64,000 nucleotides of DNA from Actinomycetes bacterium. Lineage in GTDB: Bacteria > Actinomycetota > Acidimicrobiia > Acidimicrobiales > RAAP-2. Below, piece by piece: positions 1-8,023 of this stretch (position 1 is the stretch's first letter; each line of letters begins with the position of its first letter). The translations under genes and the position numbers were made by a program. The notes beneath the pieces were generated by a model. The model was not told the DNA's origin. It saw only the letters and a list, made by a program, of their open reading frames with translations, and searched no databases. The DNA is taken from assembly GCA_021778895.1 (NCBI GenBank), contig JAJYBR010000005.1, forward strand, positions 62,001 through 126,000. Reading direction: 5' to 3'.

Positions 1-1241
1 CCCCAGGCCGGCTTCGGGTAGAGCACCCTGACCGAGTTGCGGTCGTTCACCGGGTTGACCTGGACGAACTTCGCACCCTGCCACTGGAACGTGAAGGCCG
101 TCGGCACGGTGTTCTCCCCCAACCCGTTGAAGCGCACCGGGCCCTGGACCGACTGCAGCGTCACGCCGGAGTGCAGGTACTTGATGATCTTCTGGTTGTT
201 GAAGCCGCCCGTCGCCTTGACCGCCTGGGCCACGACCTCACCGACCGAGTAGGCCTCGGCCACGTCGCTGCTCACCTGGGAGGCCGTGCCGCCATACTTC
301 TTGACGTACTGGGCCACCATCACGCGGCTCAGCGGGTTGGCCGATCCGCCGTACCAGGCGTTGGGCACCATCATGCCGTTGGCGTTCTTCAGGCCGACCG
401 ACTTGATGAAGGTGCTGCCCTGGTCGGGGCCGCCGGTCGCGATGAACACCTTGGGCGAGAAGCCCGACTGCTCGAAGGCCTGCATGAAGGCCGACACCGT
501 GGGCACGTCGACCGAGCCCAGCACCACCGCCTGGGGCTTGGAGGCCGCGACGGCGTCCGCGATGGACGTGTAGTCGGTGACCTCGGCCGGGAAGACGTGG
601 TTGTAGACGGTCTTGATGTGCGCCTTGCGCAGCAACGGCTCGATCGTCGTGACCTGGGGCTCGGTGAACGGGTCGTTGGACGTGACGAAGGCCACCGTCT
701 TGGGCCGCTTGGCTGCGGGCAGACTGGTCACCCACTTGGCGAAGGGCATCAGGTCATCGGCCACCGGGAGCGACACGTCGAAGACGTTGTGCAGCCCGGC
801 CTGGAAGACGCTGGGCGCCCCACCGGCACCCTCGACGAGGGCGTAGCCGTAGCGCGACACGGCCTTGGCGGCCGGCAGTGACAGCAGCGACGAGAAGGGA
901 CCGAACGTCAGGGCCACGTGATCGTTCGAGATCAGGGCCTGGTAGTTGGTCACGACCTGCGTCGGGCTCGAGGCGTCCGACTTGATGTCGAGAACGACCT
1001 TGTGGCCGAGCAGCCCACCCGCGCGGTTGATGTCCGCCGCCCAGAGCTTGTAGCCCTGTTGGAAGGCCTGACCGTCGGCCGAGAAGTCGCCCGACAGCGA
1101 GAGCGAGATCCCGATCTTGACGGGCGATGAGGCGTGGCTGCGCGCCGACGCCCCGCTCGCGCCGACCATCGTCACCAGGGATGCCCCCGCCAACGACGTT
1201 GCGCTCAGGACCCGCAGATATCTGCGGTTGCCGTGTTTCAT
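1..1241 (-). CDS. Branched-chain amino acid type ABC substrate-binding protein (LivK-like), 3' end cut by window edge
   Basis: Exported solute-binding protein of the Leu/Ile/Val-binding family (Peripla_BP_6). It would bind a small amphipathic ligand outside the membrane for an ABC importer not in the window. The N-terminus is a signal peptide: a basic stretch with an Arg-Arg pair (KHGNRRYLR), a hydrophobic core and a likely cleavage after SGASA near residue 33. The mature part opens with VKIGISLSLSGDFSADGQ, the classic start of the fold, followed by TFGPFSSLLSLPAAKA and later GGFNNQKIIKYL near the C-terminus. About 413 codons are visible without a stop, so at most a few C-terminal residues are missing. 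The ATG follows GGGGGGAA, a usable ribosome site. The RR pair could support Tat export, but Sec is as likely. The ligand is unknown. Confidence 0.85.
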   Translation of the reverse strand, partial: MKHGNRRYLRVLSATSLAGASLVTMVGASGASARSHASSPVKIGISLSLSGDFSADGQAFQQGYKLWAADINRAGGLLGHKVVLDIKSDASSPTQVVTNYQALISNDHVALTFGPFSSLLSLPAAKAVSRYGYALVEGAGGAPSVFQAGLHNVFDVSLPVADDLMPFAKWVTSLPAAKRPKTVAFVTSNDPFTEPQVTTIEPLLRKAHIKTVYNHVFPAEVTDYTSIADAVAASKPQAVVLGSVDVPTVSAFMQAFEQSGFSPKVFIATGGPDQGSTFIKSVGLKNANGMMVPNAWYGGSANPLSRVMVAQYVKKYGGTASQVSSDVAEAYSVGEVVAQAVKATGGFNNQKIIKYLHSGVTLQSVQGPVRFNGLGENTVPTAFTFQWQGAKFVQVNPVNDRNSVRVLYPKPAW

Positions 1242-1310
1242 GTTCCCCCCTACTTTGTCGGCAGGACGAATCCCCCTCGCCACGCCGCTCGCTCGTCGAG
1301 CGATTGCGGC

Positions 1311-1339
1311 ACTCTAACGAGGGGTGGGAGGGGGGTCAA
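1311..1339 (-). promoter_or_regulatory. Sigma-70-type promoter of the LivK-like gene
   Basis: On the minus strand TTGACC (1339-1334) and TAGAGT (1316-1311) are separated by exactly 17 bases. This is the cleanest -35/-10 pair in the window and lies about 70 bases before the ATG at 1241, so this gene has a leader with a ribosome site. Confidence 0.7.
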
Positions 1340-1419
1340 CGTCACTTCCCGTGAAATTTCTTCGATAGCGACTTAAAACAATTCACGCCGCCACCGGACC
1401 TGCGCCGACCTTCGCTCGC

Positions 1420-1425
1420 TACCAT
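1420..1425 (+). promoter_or_regulatory. Putative -10 box for the hydrolase-E2 operon
   Basis: TACCAT lies 34 bases before the GTG at 1460, which is preceded by AAGGGGGG as a ribosome site. This would give a short leader. No convincing -35 is visible. Confidence 0.35.
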
Positions 1426-1459
1426 CAGCGGCCAACGACATCGACGCCAAGGGGGGGAC

Positions 1460-2545
1460 GTGGCCGATCCGCTGGTCGAGACGGCCATCGCCAACTGGGA
1501 GCCACGTTTCGTGGCCAACGGGGTGGACGGGGCCGACTTCGCCCGCATCACCGCCGCCGTGGCCAGCTGGGACGACTGGTGCGGCGCCTGGAGCGCGGCG
1601 GCGGACGGGTACGCCGAGCTGGCAGCGAAGAGCCGGGCCGCCGGCCACGCCCGCAGCGCCGGCGAGTTCGACGCGCGCGCCGCCCTCTACTACCACTTCG
1701 GCCGGTTCCTCTTCGTCCACGACCGCGACCAGGAGCGCGCCACCCACGAGCGAGCCGTCGCCGCCCTGACGCGCGCGCTGGTCGAGCTCGCCCCCCCGGC
1801 ACGGCGCGAGCTCGTCGCCTTCGAGGGCGGTCACCTGGTCGCGCTGGTGCGCACGCCGGCGGGCCCGGGGCCCCACCCCGTCGTCATCCTGATCCCCGGG
1901 CTCGACTCCACCAAGGAGGAGTTCCGCGAGGTGGAGCGCGCATTCCTGGACCGGGGCCTGGCGACGGCCTCCCTCGACGGACCCGGCCAAGGCGAGGCGG
2001 AGTGGGACTGGCCCATCCGCCCGGACTGGGCGCCGGTGGGCGAGGCGGTCCTCGCCCACCTGGCGTCCCTGGTGGACCTTGACGCGTCACGCGTCGGCGT
2101 GTGGGGCGTCAGCCTGGGCGGCTACTACGCCGCGCGCCTGGCCGCGGCCGACCTGCCCCTGCGGGCGGTCGTCGCGCTGTCGGGCCCCTACGACTTCGGG
2201 ACCTCCTTCGACGACCTCAACCCGCTGACCCAGCGCGCCTTCGCGGTGCGCTCGCGGTCCGCGACGCCCGAGGCCGCGCGCCAGCGGGCGGGCGAGCTGA
2301 CGATGGCCGGGCACGCCGCGCGCATCACCATCCCCCTCCTCGTGATCCAGGGCCAGCGGGACCGGCTCTTCTCGTGGCACGAGGGCGAGCGCCTGGTGGC
2401 CGAGGCCCGCGGTGAGGCCACGCTGTGGGCCTTCCCCGAGGGCAACCACGGCTGCGCCAACGTCGTCACCCGCCACCGCGGTCCGGCCGCCGACTGGCTA
2501 GCCGACCGCTTGGGCGCGTCACCGACCCCCGGAGGTGGCCAGTGA
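1460..2545 (+). CDS. Alpha/beta hydrolase (dienelactone/acyl-peptidase-like fold)
   Basis: A 361-residue cytoplasmic hydrolase. The nucleophile elbow is GVSLGG with Ser about 218, the acid is probably Asp 301 in GQRDRLF, and the base is His 330 in EGNHGC, a complete catalytic triad in the usual order. The helical N-terminal half (residues 1-125) before HPVVILIPGLDSTKEEF resembles the lid arrangement of 2,6-dihydropseudooxynicotine hydrolase and FrsA-type esterases. The substrate cannot be read from sequence. GTG start preceded by AAGGGGGG. The stop overlaps the GTG of the E2 gene (GTGA), so the two are co-translated; a link to an acyl-CoA or acyl-lipoyl pathway is an inference from that. Confidence 0.82.
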   Translation: MADPLVETAIANWEPRFVANGVDGADFARITAAVASWDDWCGAWSAAADGYAELAAKSRAAGHARSAGEFDARAALYYHFGRFLFVHDRDQERATHERAVAALTRALVELAPPARRELVAFEGGHLVALVRTPAGPGPHPVVILIPGLDSTKEEFREVERAFLDRGLATASLDGPGQGEAEWDWPIRPDWAPVGEAVLAHLASLVDLDASRVGVWGVSLGGYYAARLAAADLPLRAVVALSGPYDFGTSFDDLNPLTQRAFAVRSRSATPEAARQRAGELTMAGHAARITIPLLVIQGQRDRLFSWHEGERLVAEARGEATLWAFPEGNHGCANVVTRHRGPAADWLADRLGASPTPGGGQ

Positions 2546-3879
2546 CCGACATCGTCATGCCCCAGCTCGGTGAGACCGTCGCCGAGGGCACGGTGACCCG
2601 CTGGTTCAAGGCGGTCGGCGACAGCGTCGAGCGCGGCGACACCCTCTTCGAGGTGGCGAGCGACAAGGTCGACACCGAGATCCCGGCGCCCTCGAGCGGG
2701 ACACTGGCGGCCATCTACGTCGCCGAGGGCACGACCGTCGACGTGGGCACCGTGCTCGCCGTGATCGTCGGCGCGAACGAGGAGGCGCCGGTGGCGCCCG
2801 CCCCGGCCCGTCCCGCCAGCGCCCGGGAGGACGTCGCCGCGGTGCCGGCGGCACCCCCGCCCGCCGACGAGCGGCTCTCCCCGGTGGTGCGGCGCCTGCT
2901 CGTCGAGCACGGCCTGCGCGCCGAGGAGGTCGTGGGCACGGGACCGCGCGGGCGCATCACCCGCGACGACGTGGTGGCCGCGGCGCGCGAGCGCCACCCG
3001 GCCGCGGCGGCGGCCCTCTCCCCGGTGGTGCGGCGCCTGCTCGTCGAGCGCGGCCTGCGCCCCGACCAGGTCCGCGGGACCGGGCCGGGCGGCCGGATCA
3101 CGCGCCGGGACGTCGAAGCGGCCCCCGGGGCGTCGCCCGGCGGTGACGAGGTGATTGCGTTCTCGCGCCTGCGGGCCCGCACGGCCGAGCACATGACGCG
3201 CTCCAAGGCGACCTCGGCCCACACGCTGATGGCCCGCCAGATCGACTACGAGCCCGTCGAGCGCGTCCGGCGCCAGGTCGGCGACGCGTTCCGGGCGGCC
3301 TACGGCTTCTCGCTGACCTACCTCCCCTTCAACGCGGCCGCGACGCTCGCCGCGCTGCGCGAGTTCCCCCACCTCAACGCATCGGTCGGCGACCAGGCGC
3401 TCGTCGTGCACCACGACCTGCACCTGGGCATCGCGGTCGACCTCGCGGACACGGGCCTCGTCGTCCCCGTGGTGCACCACGCCGACCGCCTGGACCTGGT
3501 CGGCCTGGCGCGGCGTATCCGCGAGTTGGCCGAGGCCGCGCGGGCCAAGCGCCTCAGCGTCGACGACGCCGCGGGCGGCACCTTCACCATCACCAATCCG
3601 GGACCCTTCGGCACGCTGATGACCGGGGCGATCATCAACCAGCCCCAGGTGGCGATCCTGTCCACGGACGGCGTGCGGCGTGCCCCGGTCGTCGTGGACA
3701 CCGAAGAGGGCGAGGCCCTCGCCATCCACTCGGTCGGCCTGGCCGCGCTGACCTTCGACCACCGCGTCATCGACGGCGCCTATGCCGCGCGGTTCCTGCG
3801 GCGGCTCGAGGAGATCCTGGCGACCCGGGACTGGCGGAGCGAGCTGGGCGACCTCCCGGCGGACCGCCCCGCCCTGTAG
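2542..3879 (+). CDS. Dihydrolipoamide acyltransferase (E2 of a 2-oxo acid dehydrogenase) with two peripheral subunit-binding domains
   Basis: E2 core enzyme of a pyruvate, 2-oxoglutarate or branched-chain 2-oxo acid dehydrogenase complex; it passes the acyl group from lipoyl-lysine to CoA. Order of domains in 445 residues: one lipoyl domain (1-75, lipoylated Lys 42 in VASDKVDTE), an Ala/Pro linker, two consecutive E1/E3-binding domains (about 112-148 and 159-195, both beginning LSPVVRRLLVE), and the acyltransferase domain, ending in DHRVIDG with His 407 and Asp 411. One binding domain is normal, so the tandem copy is odd. The GTG start overlaps the stop of the hydrolase and follows GGAGGTGG. 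No E1 or E3 gene lies nearby, so the 2-oxo acid is not identified. Confidence 0.9.
   Translation: MTDIVMPQLGETVAEGTVTRWFKAVGDSVERGDTLFEVASDKVDTEIPAPSSGTLAAIYVAEGTTVDVGTVLAVIVGANEEAPVAPAPARPASAREDVAAVPAAPPPADERLSPVVRRLLVEHGLRAEEVVGTGPRGRITRDDVVAAARERHPAAAAALSPVVRRLLVERGLRPDQVRGTGPGGRITRRDVEAAPGASPGGDEVIAFSRLRARTAEHMTRSKATSAHTLMARQIDYEPVERVRRQVGDAFRAAYGFSLTYLPFNAAATLAALREFPHLNASVGDQALVVHHDLHLGIAVDLADTGLVVPVVHHADRLDLVGLARRIRELAEAARAKRLSVDDAAGGTFTITNPGPFGTLMTGAIINQPQVAILSTDGVRRAPVVVDTEEGEALAIHSVGLAALTFDHRVIDGAYAARFLRRLEEILATRDWRSELGDLPADRPAL
2875..3060 (+). repeat. In-gene tandem duplication in the E2 gene
   Basis: Bases 2875-2919 and 3016-3060 match at 44 of 45 positions, offset by 141 bases (47 codons). 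The copies encode the first helix of two successive subunit-binding domains. The downstream halves match only at protein level (GTGPRGRITRDDV versus GTGPGGRITRRDV). Confidence 0.9.
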
Positions 3880-3882
3880 CCT
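3877..3882 (+). promoter_or_regulatory. -10 box (TAGCCT) of the first tetR, sharing the E2 stop codon
   Basis: TAGCCT is followed after 7 bases by the GTG at 3890. Its first three bases are the TAG stop of the E2 gene. There is no ribosome site, which fits a leaderless transcript. Confidence 0.5.
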
Positions 3883-3889
3883 GCGCTCG

Positions 3890-4483
3890 GTGGAGACCCG
3901 AGACCGGATCCTCGAGGCCGCGGCGCGCGAGATCGAGGCCAACGGCCTGACCCAGTTCCGCGTCAAGCGCGTCGCCATGGACGCGGGCATCTCGGTCGCC
4001 CTGCTCTACAGCTACTTCGACGACCGCGAGGGGCTGATCGCCGCCGCCATCGTCCACGGTTACCGCCAGGTGCTGATGGGCAACGCCGAGGTGTTCACCA
4101 CCCCGCTGCGCGAGGTCACGACGCGCGAGGAGCTGCGCGTCGCCATGCGACGCATGATCCGCGACGCCCAGCTGCCCGAGCGCACCGAGGCCCGCATCCG
4201 GCGTATGGAGGGCATGTCGTTCGCCACCCACAATCTCACCGCCTCCAGCGGGATCGCCGACGCCAAAGAGGAGATCGGCGAGCTCATCGAGCGGTGGGTC
4301 GAGCCCCTCGTCCAGCGCGGCCTCCTGGCCGACGGCGTGACGGGCTTCGCCTTCGCCCGGATCTGGTACGCGCTGTTCTTCGGTCAGATCGCTCTCGAGG
4401 GCGAGAAGAACCTCGCCGTGTCCGAGGACGACTGGCTGCGCGCCCTCGAGGTCCTGGCCGACGCCATGGTGCGCCAAGACTGA
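3890..4483 (+). CDS. TetR family transcriptional regulator
   Basis: A 197-residue one-component repressor. The N-terminal helix-turn-helix is typical: TRDRILEAAAREIEANG, then FRVKRVAMDAGISVALLYSYFDDREGLI. The C-terminal ligand domain is not assignable to a known effector. The GTG at 3890 is chosen because it gives the normal 5-6 residue lead before RILEAA and sits 7 bases after TAGCCT; upstream in-frame codons lie inside the E2 gene. It is followed after 56 bases by a paralogue of almost the same length with matching motifs in both domains (WYALFFGQIALEGE versus WYSLFFGQVALAGE). Target genes are unknown; the E2/hydrolase operon and the neighbouring regulator are the obvious candidates. Confidence 0.87.
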   Translation: METRDRILEAAAREIEANGLTQFRVKRVAMDAGISVALLYSYFDDREGLIAAAIVHGYRQVLMGNAEVFTTPLREVTTREELRVAMRRMIRDAQLPERTEARIRRMEGMSFATHNLTASSGIADAKEEIGELIERWVEPLVQRGLLADGVTGFAFARIWYALFFGQIALEGEKNLAVSEDDWLRALEVLADAMVRQD

Positions 4484-4527
4484 CCAAGGTCCTGGCCCTC
4501 TCGCCCAGCGCCCGACGACCCCCTGAT

Positions 4528-4533
4528 TAGCCT
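4528..4533 (+). promoter_or_regulatory. -10 box (TAGCCT) of the second tetR
   Basis: TAGCCT, 6 bases before the ATG at 4540. It is the same hexamer as before the first tetR and before add, and there is no ribosome site. Confidence 0.5.
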
Positions 4534-4539
4534 TCGGCA

Positions 4540-5145
4540 ATGACCCAGGACCGCATCCTCGAGGCCTCGGTGCTCGAGCTCGACCACTACGGCGTGACCT
4601 CCTACCGCGTCAAGCGCGTCGCCGAGCGCGCCCGCGTCTCGGTTTCCCTGCTCTACACGTACTTCGAGGACCGCGAGGCCCTCGTCGCCGAGAGTGTCGT
4701 CGCCCGCTACCGGCACGCGGTCGCGGCCGCGGCCGCGCACTTCACCCGGCCGCTGCACGCCGTCGCCACCCGCGACGAGCTGCGCCGTGCGCTCTTCGAG
4801 CTCATCGACGAGTCCCAGCGGCCCGAGCGCGCCCACACCCGGCGGGTGCGCCTGGAGTGCCTGGCCTTCGCCCAGCACAACGCGCGCGCGGCCTCGGGCA
4901 TCGAGGCGGCCAAGCGCGAGGTCGGCGCGGTCGTCGTGGGCACGGTCCAGCCGCTGGTCGACCGCGGGCTGACCTCGCCGGGGATCGATGCCGTCGGCTT
5001 CGCGCGCCTGTGGTACTCGCTGTTCTTCGGGCAGGTGGCACTGGCCGGCGAGAGCCATCCCCTGGCCCAGACCGCCGTCGCCTGGAGCCGCTCCCTACGC
5101 GCCCTGGTCGACGTCGTCGCGCGACCGGAGACGTCGGTGGCCTAG
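4540..5145 (+). CDS. TetR family transcriptional regulator, paralogue of the preceding gene
   Basis: A 201-residue regulator: TQDRILEASVLELDHYG and YRVKRVAERARVSVSLLYTYF form the DNA-binding domain. It parallels the upstream TetR along its whole length, including the RPE/LPE segment around residue 92 and the FARLWYSLFFGQVALAGE helix, so the pair arose by tandem duplication. The recognition helix differs (ARVSVSLLYTYF versus AGISVALLYSYF), so the two may read different operators. It has its own promoter-like box, so it need not be co-transcribed with the first copy. Its last 51 bases overlap the opposing membrane-protein gene. Confidence 0.87.
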   Translation: MTQDRILEASVLELDHYGVTSYRVKRVAERARVSVSLLYTYFEDREALVAESVVARYRHAVAAAAAHFTRPLHAVATRDELRRALFELIDESQRPERAHTRRVRLECLAFAQHNARAASGIEAAKREVGAVVVGTVQPLVDRGLTSPGIDAVGFARLWYSLFFGQVALAGESHPLAQTAVAWSRSLRALVDVVARPETSVA

Positions 5146-5730
5146 GGGGGCGACCACATCGACCCAGGCGTAGAGGCTGAGGGCGTAGCCGAGCGCGTAG
5201 ACCGACTCGCCCGCCAGCAGCATCGGGAAGTGCCAGTCGGGCAGCGACGCCGCCGCGACGACCCCCCCGGCCAGCTGCAACGAGAAGATCAGGACGTGGC
5301 GCGACGTCGCCGCGCGGCGCAGCAGGGCGATGGTGCTGGCCAGCTGGGTCAGGGCCACCGCCACGCCGACGGTCATGTGGGACCAGTTGAGGAACGTGCC
5401 CTCGTCGTAGGGCGTGACCAGCAGGAGGATCAGGCCGACGGCCACCACCCGCGCCCCGAGGAACAGGATCGCCGGGCCCCCGTGGCGGGCGAACCACTGC
5501 CCGACGCGCCAGAGCCCGACCGAGGCGGTGCCGTAGCCCACGACGACCAGCGCGATCGTGGGCCCGTAGACCCCGTAGAAGGACATGCCGTCGTTCTGGG
5601 CGGTGTACGAGGCGTCGATCAGGACGCAGACGACCAGCGCGGCGAAGAACACCGCCTGGGTCGCGACCATCCAGCGGCGCACCTCCCGCGTGGGCGCGAG
5701 GGCGACCCGTTCGGATGCGGGCTCGGTCAC
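5095..5730 (-). CDS. Six-helix integral membrane protein of unknown function
   Basis: A 211-residue protein with about six membrane segments, including WMVATQAVFFAALVVCVLID, a stretch ending VGYGTASVGLW, ILFLGARVVAVGLILLLV, a segment with VGVAVALTQLASTIALL, and a last one near the C-terminus with ALGYALSLYAWVDVV. No conserved enzymatic motif is seen and I do not recognise the family. The GTG start overlaps the ppa stop (GTGA), so it is the second gene of a ppa operon. The end overlaps the opposing tetR by 51 bases, a convergent arrangement with no room for a terminator. Confidence 0.7.
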   Translation of the reverse strand: MTEPASERVALAPTREVRRWMVATQAVFFAALVVCVLIDASYTAQNDGMSFYGVYGPTIALVVVGYGTASVGLWRVGQWFARHGGPAILFLGARVVAVGLILLLVTPYDEGTFLNWSHMTVGVAVALTQLASTIALLRRAATSRHVLIFSLQLAGGVVAAASLPDWHFPMLLAGESVYALGYALSLYAWVDVVAPLGHRRLRSRDDVDQGA

Positions 5731-6212
5731 GCCCCCGCGAAGCGCTGGCGGGAGTTGGCGAGCTCCGCCAGGGCCTCGTCGCGGCCGACCCAGCGCTCCA
5801 CCTTCATCCACTTGCCCTCGTCGAGGTCCTTGTAGACGGTGAAGAAGTGGGCGATGCGGTCCAGCACGTCCTGGGGCACGTCACCGAGGTCCGCGGCCCC
5901 CTTCCAGCGCGGGTCGTAGGTCGGGACCGCCAGGAGCTTCTCGTCGGGACCGTGCTCGTCGGTCATGATGCACATGGCCAGGATCTTCGCCTCGATCTGG
6001 CAGCCCGGGAAGGTGGGGTACTCGGTGAGCACCAGGGCGTCCAGCGGGTCACCGTCGCCGCCCAGGGTGTCGGGGATGAAGCCGTACTCGGCCGGGTAGC
6101 CCATCGACACGATGAGGTGGCGATCCAGGGTGATCGCGTTGGTCTCGTGGTTGTACTCGTACTTGTTCTGGCTCCCCTTGGGGATCTCGACGACCACCGT
6201 CACGCTGTCCAT
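5727..6212 (-). CDS. ppa: Inorganic pyrophosphatase (family I)
   Basis: Soluble Mg-dependent enzyme that hydrolyses pyrophosphate from nucleic acid, amino-acid activation and dTDP-sugar synthesis. The 161 residues are the normal length for the bacterial hexameric form. It starts VEIPKGSQNKYEY, followed by EYGFIPDTLGGDGDPLDALV with the metal-binding D-x-D-P-x-D, then KILAMCIMTDEHGPDEKLLAVP. ATG 6212 is preceded by AAGGAGCG. Upstream on the same strand TACGAT (6242-6237) is a candidate -10, back to back with the promoter of the dehydrogenase gene. Confidence 0.97.
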   Translation of the reverse strand: MDSVTVVVEIPKGSQNKYEYNHETNAITLDRHLIVSMGYPAEYGFIPDTLGGDGDPLDALVLTEYPTFPGCQIEAKILAMCIMTDEHGPDEKLLAVPTYDPRWKGAADLGDVPQDVLDRIAHFFTVYKDLDEGKWMKVERWVGRDEALAELANSRQRFAGA

Positions 6213-6321
6213 ATCGCTCCTTCCGGCGCTGGGGCCATCGTAGTCAGGGGCGCCGGCCCGAGGGCCTCCAGCCGGGCTCGTAGACTCGAGGGGCCACGTG
6301 GCGAGGTGACAGGGAGGTCCC

Positions 6322-7176
6322 ATGGATCGCGTCGGAGTCGTTGGGTGCGGGCTGATGGGCTCGGGAATCGCGGAGGTGGCCGCGCGCGCGGGCGCCGACG
6401 TCGTGGTCGTCGAGCGCAACGCGGAGGCACTGGCCGCCGGGGTCGCGCGCATCGAGAAGTCCCTCACGCGCGCGGTCGCGGCGGGCAAGCTCCCCGAGGA
6501 GGAAGCCAACCGCGCCCGGGGCCACCTGAGCTTCTCGGAGGACTTCACGCGCCTCCACGACCGCGAGATCGTCGTCGAGGCCGTCGCCGAGGACGAGGCC
6601 ACCAAGCTGCAGGTGTTCCAGCGCCTCGACGCCGTGGTGACCGACCCCGGGGCGATCCTGGCGACCAACACGTCGTCGATCCCGATCATCAAGCTGGCGA
6701 TGGCCACCAAGCGGCCCGAGCAGGTGATCGGCATGCACTTCTTCAACCCGGTGCCGGTGCTCAAGCTGGTCGAGGTGATCTCCTCGCTGCTCACCAGCCC
6801 CGAGACGACCGCCCGCGTGCGCGAGTACGCGACGACGACGCTGGCCAAGAAGGTGATCAGCTCGCCGGACCGCGCCGGCTTCGTCGTCAACGCCCTGCTG
6901 ATCCCCTACCTCCTGTCGGCCATCCGCATGCTGGAGTCGGGCTTCGCCAGCGCTGAGGACATCGACACCGGCATGGTGGTGGGCTGCGCCCACCCCATGG
7001 GGCCCCTGGCCCTCACCGACCTGATCGGCCTGGACACGACGCTGGCCGTCGCCGACTCGCTCTACGCGGAGTTCAAGGAGTCGCACCTGGCCCCGCCGCC
7101 GCTGCTGTCGCGCATGGTCCAGGCCGGGCTGCTCGGGCGCAAGTCGGGACAGGGCTTCTTCGCCTATCGCGCCTAG
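6322..7176 (+). CDS. 3-hydroxybutyryl-CoA / 3-hydroxyacyl-CoA dehydrogenase
   Basis: NAD(P)-dependent oxidation or reduction at C3 of short acyl-CoA. The 284 residues cover the usual two domains: Rossmann fold with GCGLMGSGIAEVAAR at residue 7, and the C-terminal dimer domain with ahead of it GMHFFNPVPVLKLVEVI (catalytic His) and SPDRAGFVVNALLIPYL. The end GLLGRKSGQGFFAYRA is the family's hallmark. It is a stand-alone form, not fused to a hydratase. The ATG follows GGGAGGTCCC, and TAGACT at 6281-6286 is a likely -10. The purU ATG comes directly after this stop, so the two form one transcript. Confidence 0.92.
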   Translation: MDRVGVVGCGLMGSGIAEVAARAGADVVVVERNAEALAAGVARIEKSLTRAVAAGKLPEEEANRARGHLSFSEDFTRLHDREIVVEAVAEDEATKLQVFQRLDAVVTDPGAILATNTSSIPIIKLAMATKRPEQVIGMHFFNPVPVLKLVEVISSLLTSPETTARVREYATTTLAKKVISSPDRAGFVVNALLIPYLLSAIRMLESGFASAEDIDTGMVVGCAHPMGPLALTDLIGLDTTLAVADSLYAEFKESHLAPPPLLSRMVQAGLLGRKSGQGFFAYRA

Positions 7177-8022
7177 ATGACCGACCTCGTCGTCACGCTG
7201 CAGTGCCCCGACCGGCCGGGCATCGTGCGCGCGCTCAGCGCGTCCATCTTCGCCATCGGCGGCAACATCTTGGAGAACGACCAGTTCACCGACCCCACGA
7301 CCGAGCTGTTCTGCATGCGCACGCGCTTCGAGGCCGACGCGACCGTGGCCGAGATCGAGCAGCACCTGGCGAGCGACCTGGCCGAGTTCGGGCCCACGCT
7401 CACCCTGCGCCCCGACGCCCAGCACCGCCGGGCCATCGTGATGGTCTCCCAGTTCGACCACTGCCTGGTGGACCTGCTCTACCGGCGCGAGCGCGGCGAC
7501 CTGCCCCTGGACATCGTGGCGGTCGTGTCCAACCACGAGGTGTGCGCCGACGTGGCCGCGCACCACGGCGTGCCGTTCCACTACGTGCCCGTCAGCGCGC
7601 AGACCAAGACCGTCGCCGAGGACCAGGTGCGCGAGCTGATGGCCGCCCACGACGCCGACCTGATCATCCTGGCGCGCTACATGCAGATCCTCAGCCCCGA
7701 GATGTGCGCGCAGTTCGCGGGCCGCATCATCAACATCCACCACTCGTTCCTGCCCGGGTTCACCGGCGCGCGCCCCTACCACCGCGCCTACGACCGCGGC
7801 GTCAAGCTGATCGGCGCGACCGCCCACTTCGTGACCGCCGAGCTCGACGAGGGCCCCATCATCGAGCAGGACGTCGAGCGCGTCACCCACGCGCGCCGGG
7901 TCGAGGACCTGGTGGCCCTGGGCCGCGACATCGAGCGCACCGTGCTGGCGCGCGCCGCGCGGCTGGTGGCCGAGGACCGCGTGATGATCGTGGGCCGGCG
8001 CACGGTGGTCTTTCGCCAGTAG
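7177..8022 (+). CDS. purU: Formyltetrahydrofolate deformylase
   Basis: Hydrolyses 10-formyl-THF to formate and THF, balancing the one-carbon pool and feeding formate to purine synthesis. In 281 residues there is an N-terminal ACT domain (VTLQCPDRPGIVRALSASIF) and a formyl-transferase domain with ILARYMQILSPEMC, NIHHSFLPGFTGARPYHRAY (catalytic His) and TAHFVTAELDEGPIIEQDV. The start codon abuts the stop of the dehydrogenase (TAGATG). The end is one base from the end of the opposing kynU. Confidence 0.96.
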   Translation: MTDLVVTLQCPDRPGIVRALSASIFAIGGNILENDQFTDPTTELFCMRTRFEADATVAEIEQHLASDLAEFGPTLTLRPDAQHRRAIVMVSQFDHCLVDLLYRRERGDLPLDIVAVVSNHEVCADVAAHHGVPFHYVPVSAQTKTVAEDQVRELMAAHDADLIILARYMQILSPEMCAQFAGRIINIHHSFLPGFTGARPYHRAYDRGVKLIGATAHFVTAELDEGPIIEQDVERVTHARRVEDLVALGRDIERTVLARAARLVAEDRVMIVGRRTVVFRQ

Positions 8023-8023
8023 G

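Noticed and set aside
2188..3990. A 600-codon minus-strand open frame opposite the E2 gene
   Set aside because: It has low-complexity Arg/Gly/His/Asp composition typical of antisense frames in GC-rich DNA, and the plus-strand E2 has full domain support.
6244..7890. A 548-codon minus-strand frame opposite the dehydrogenase and purU
   Set aside because: Antisense shadow: both plus-strand genes are complete and well known, and this frame shows no domain.
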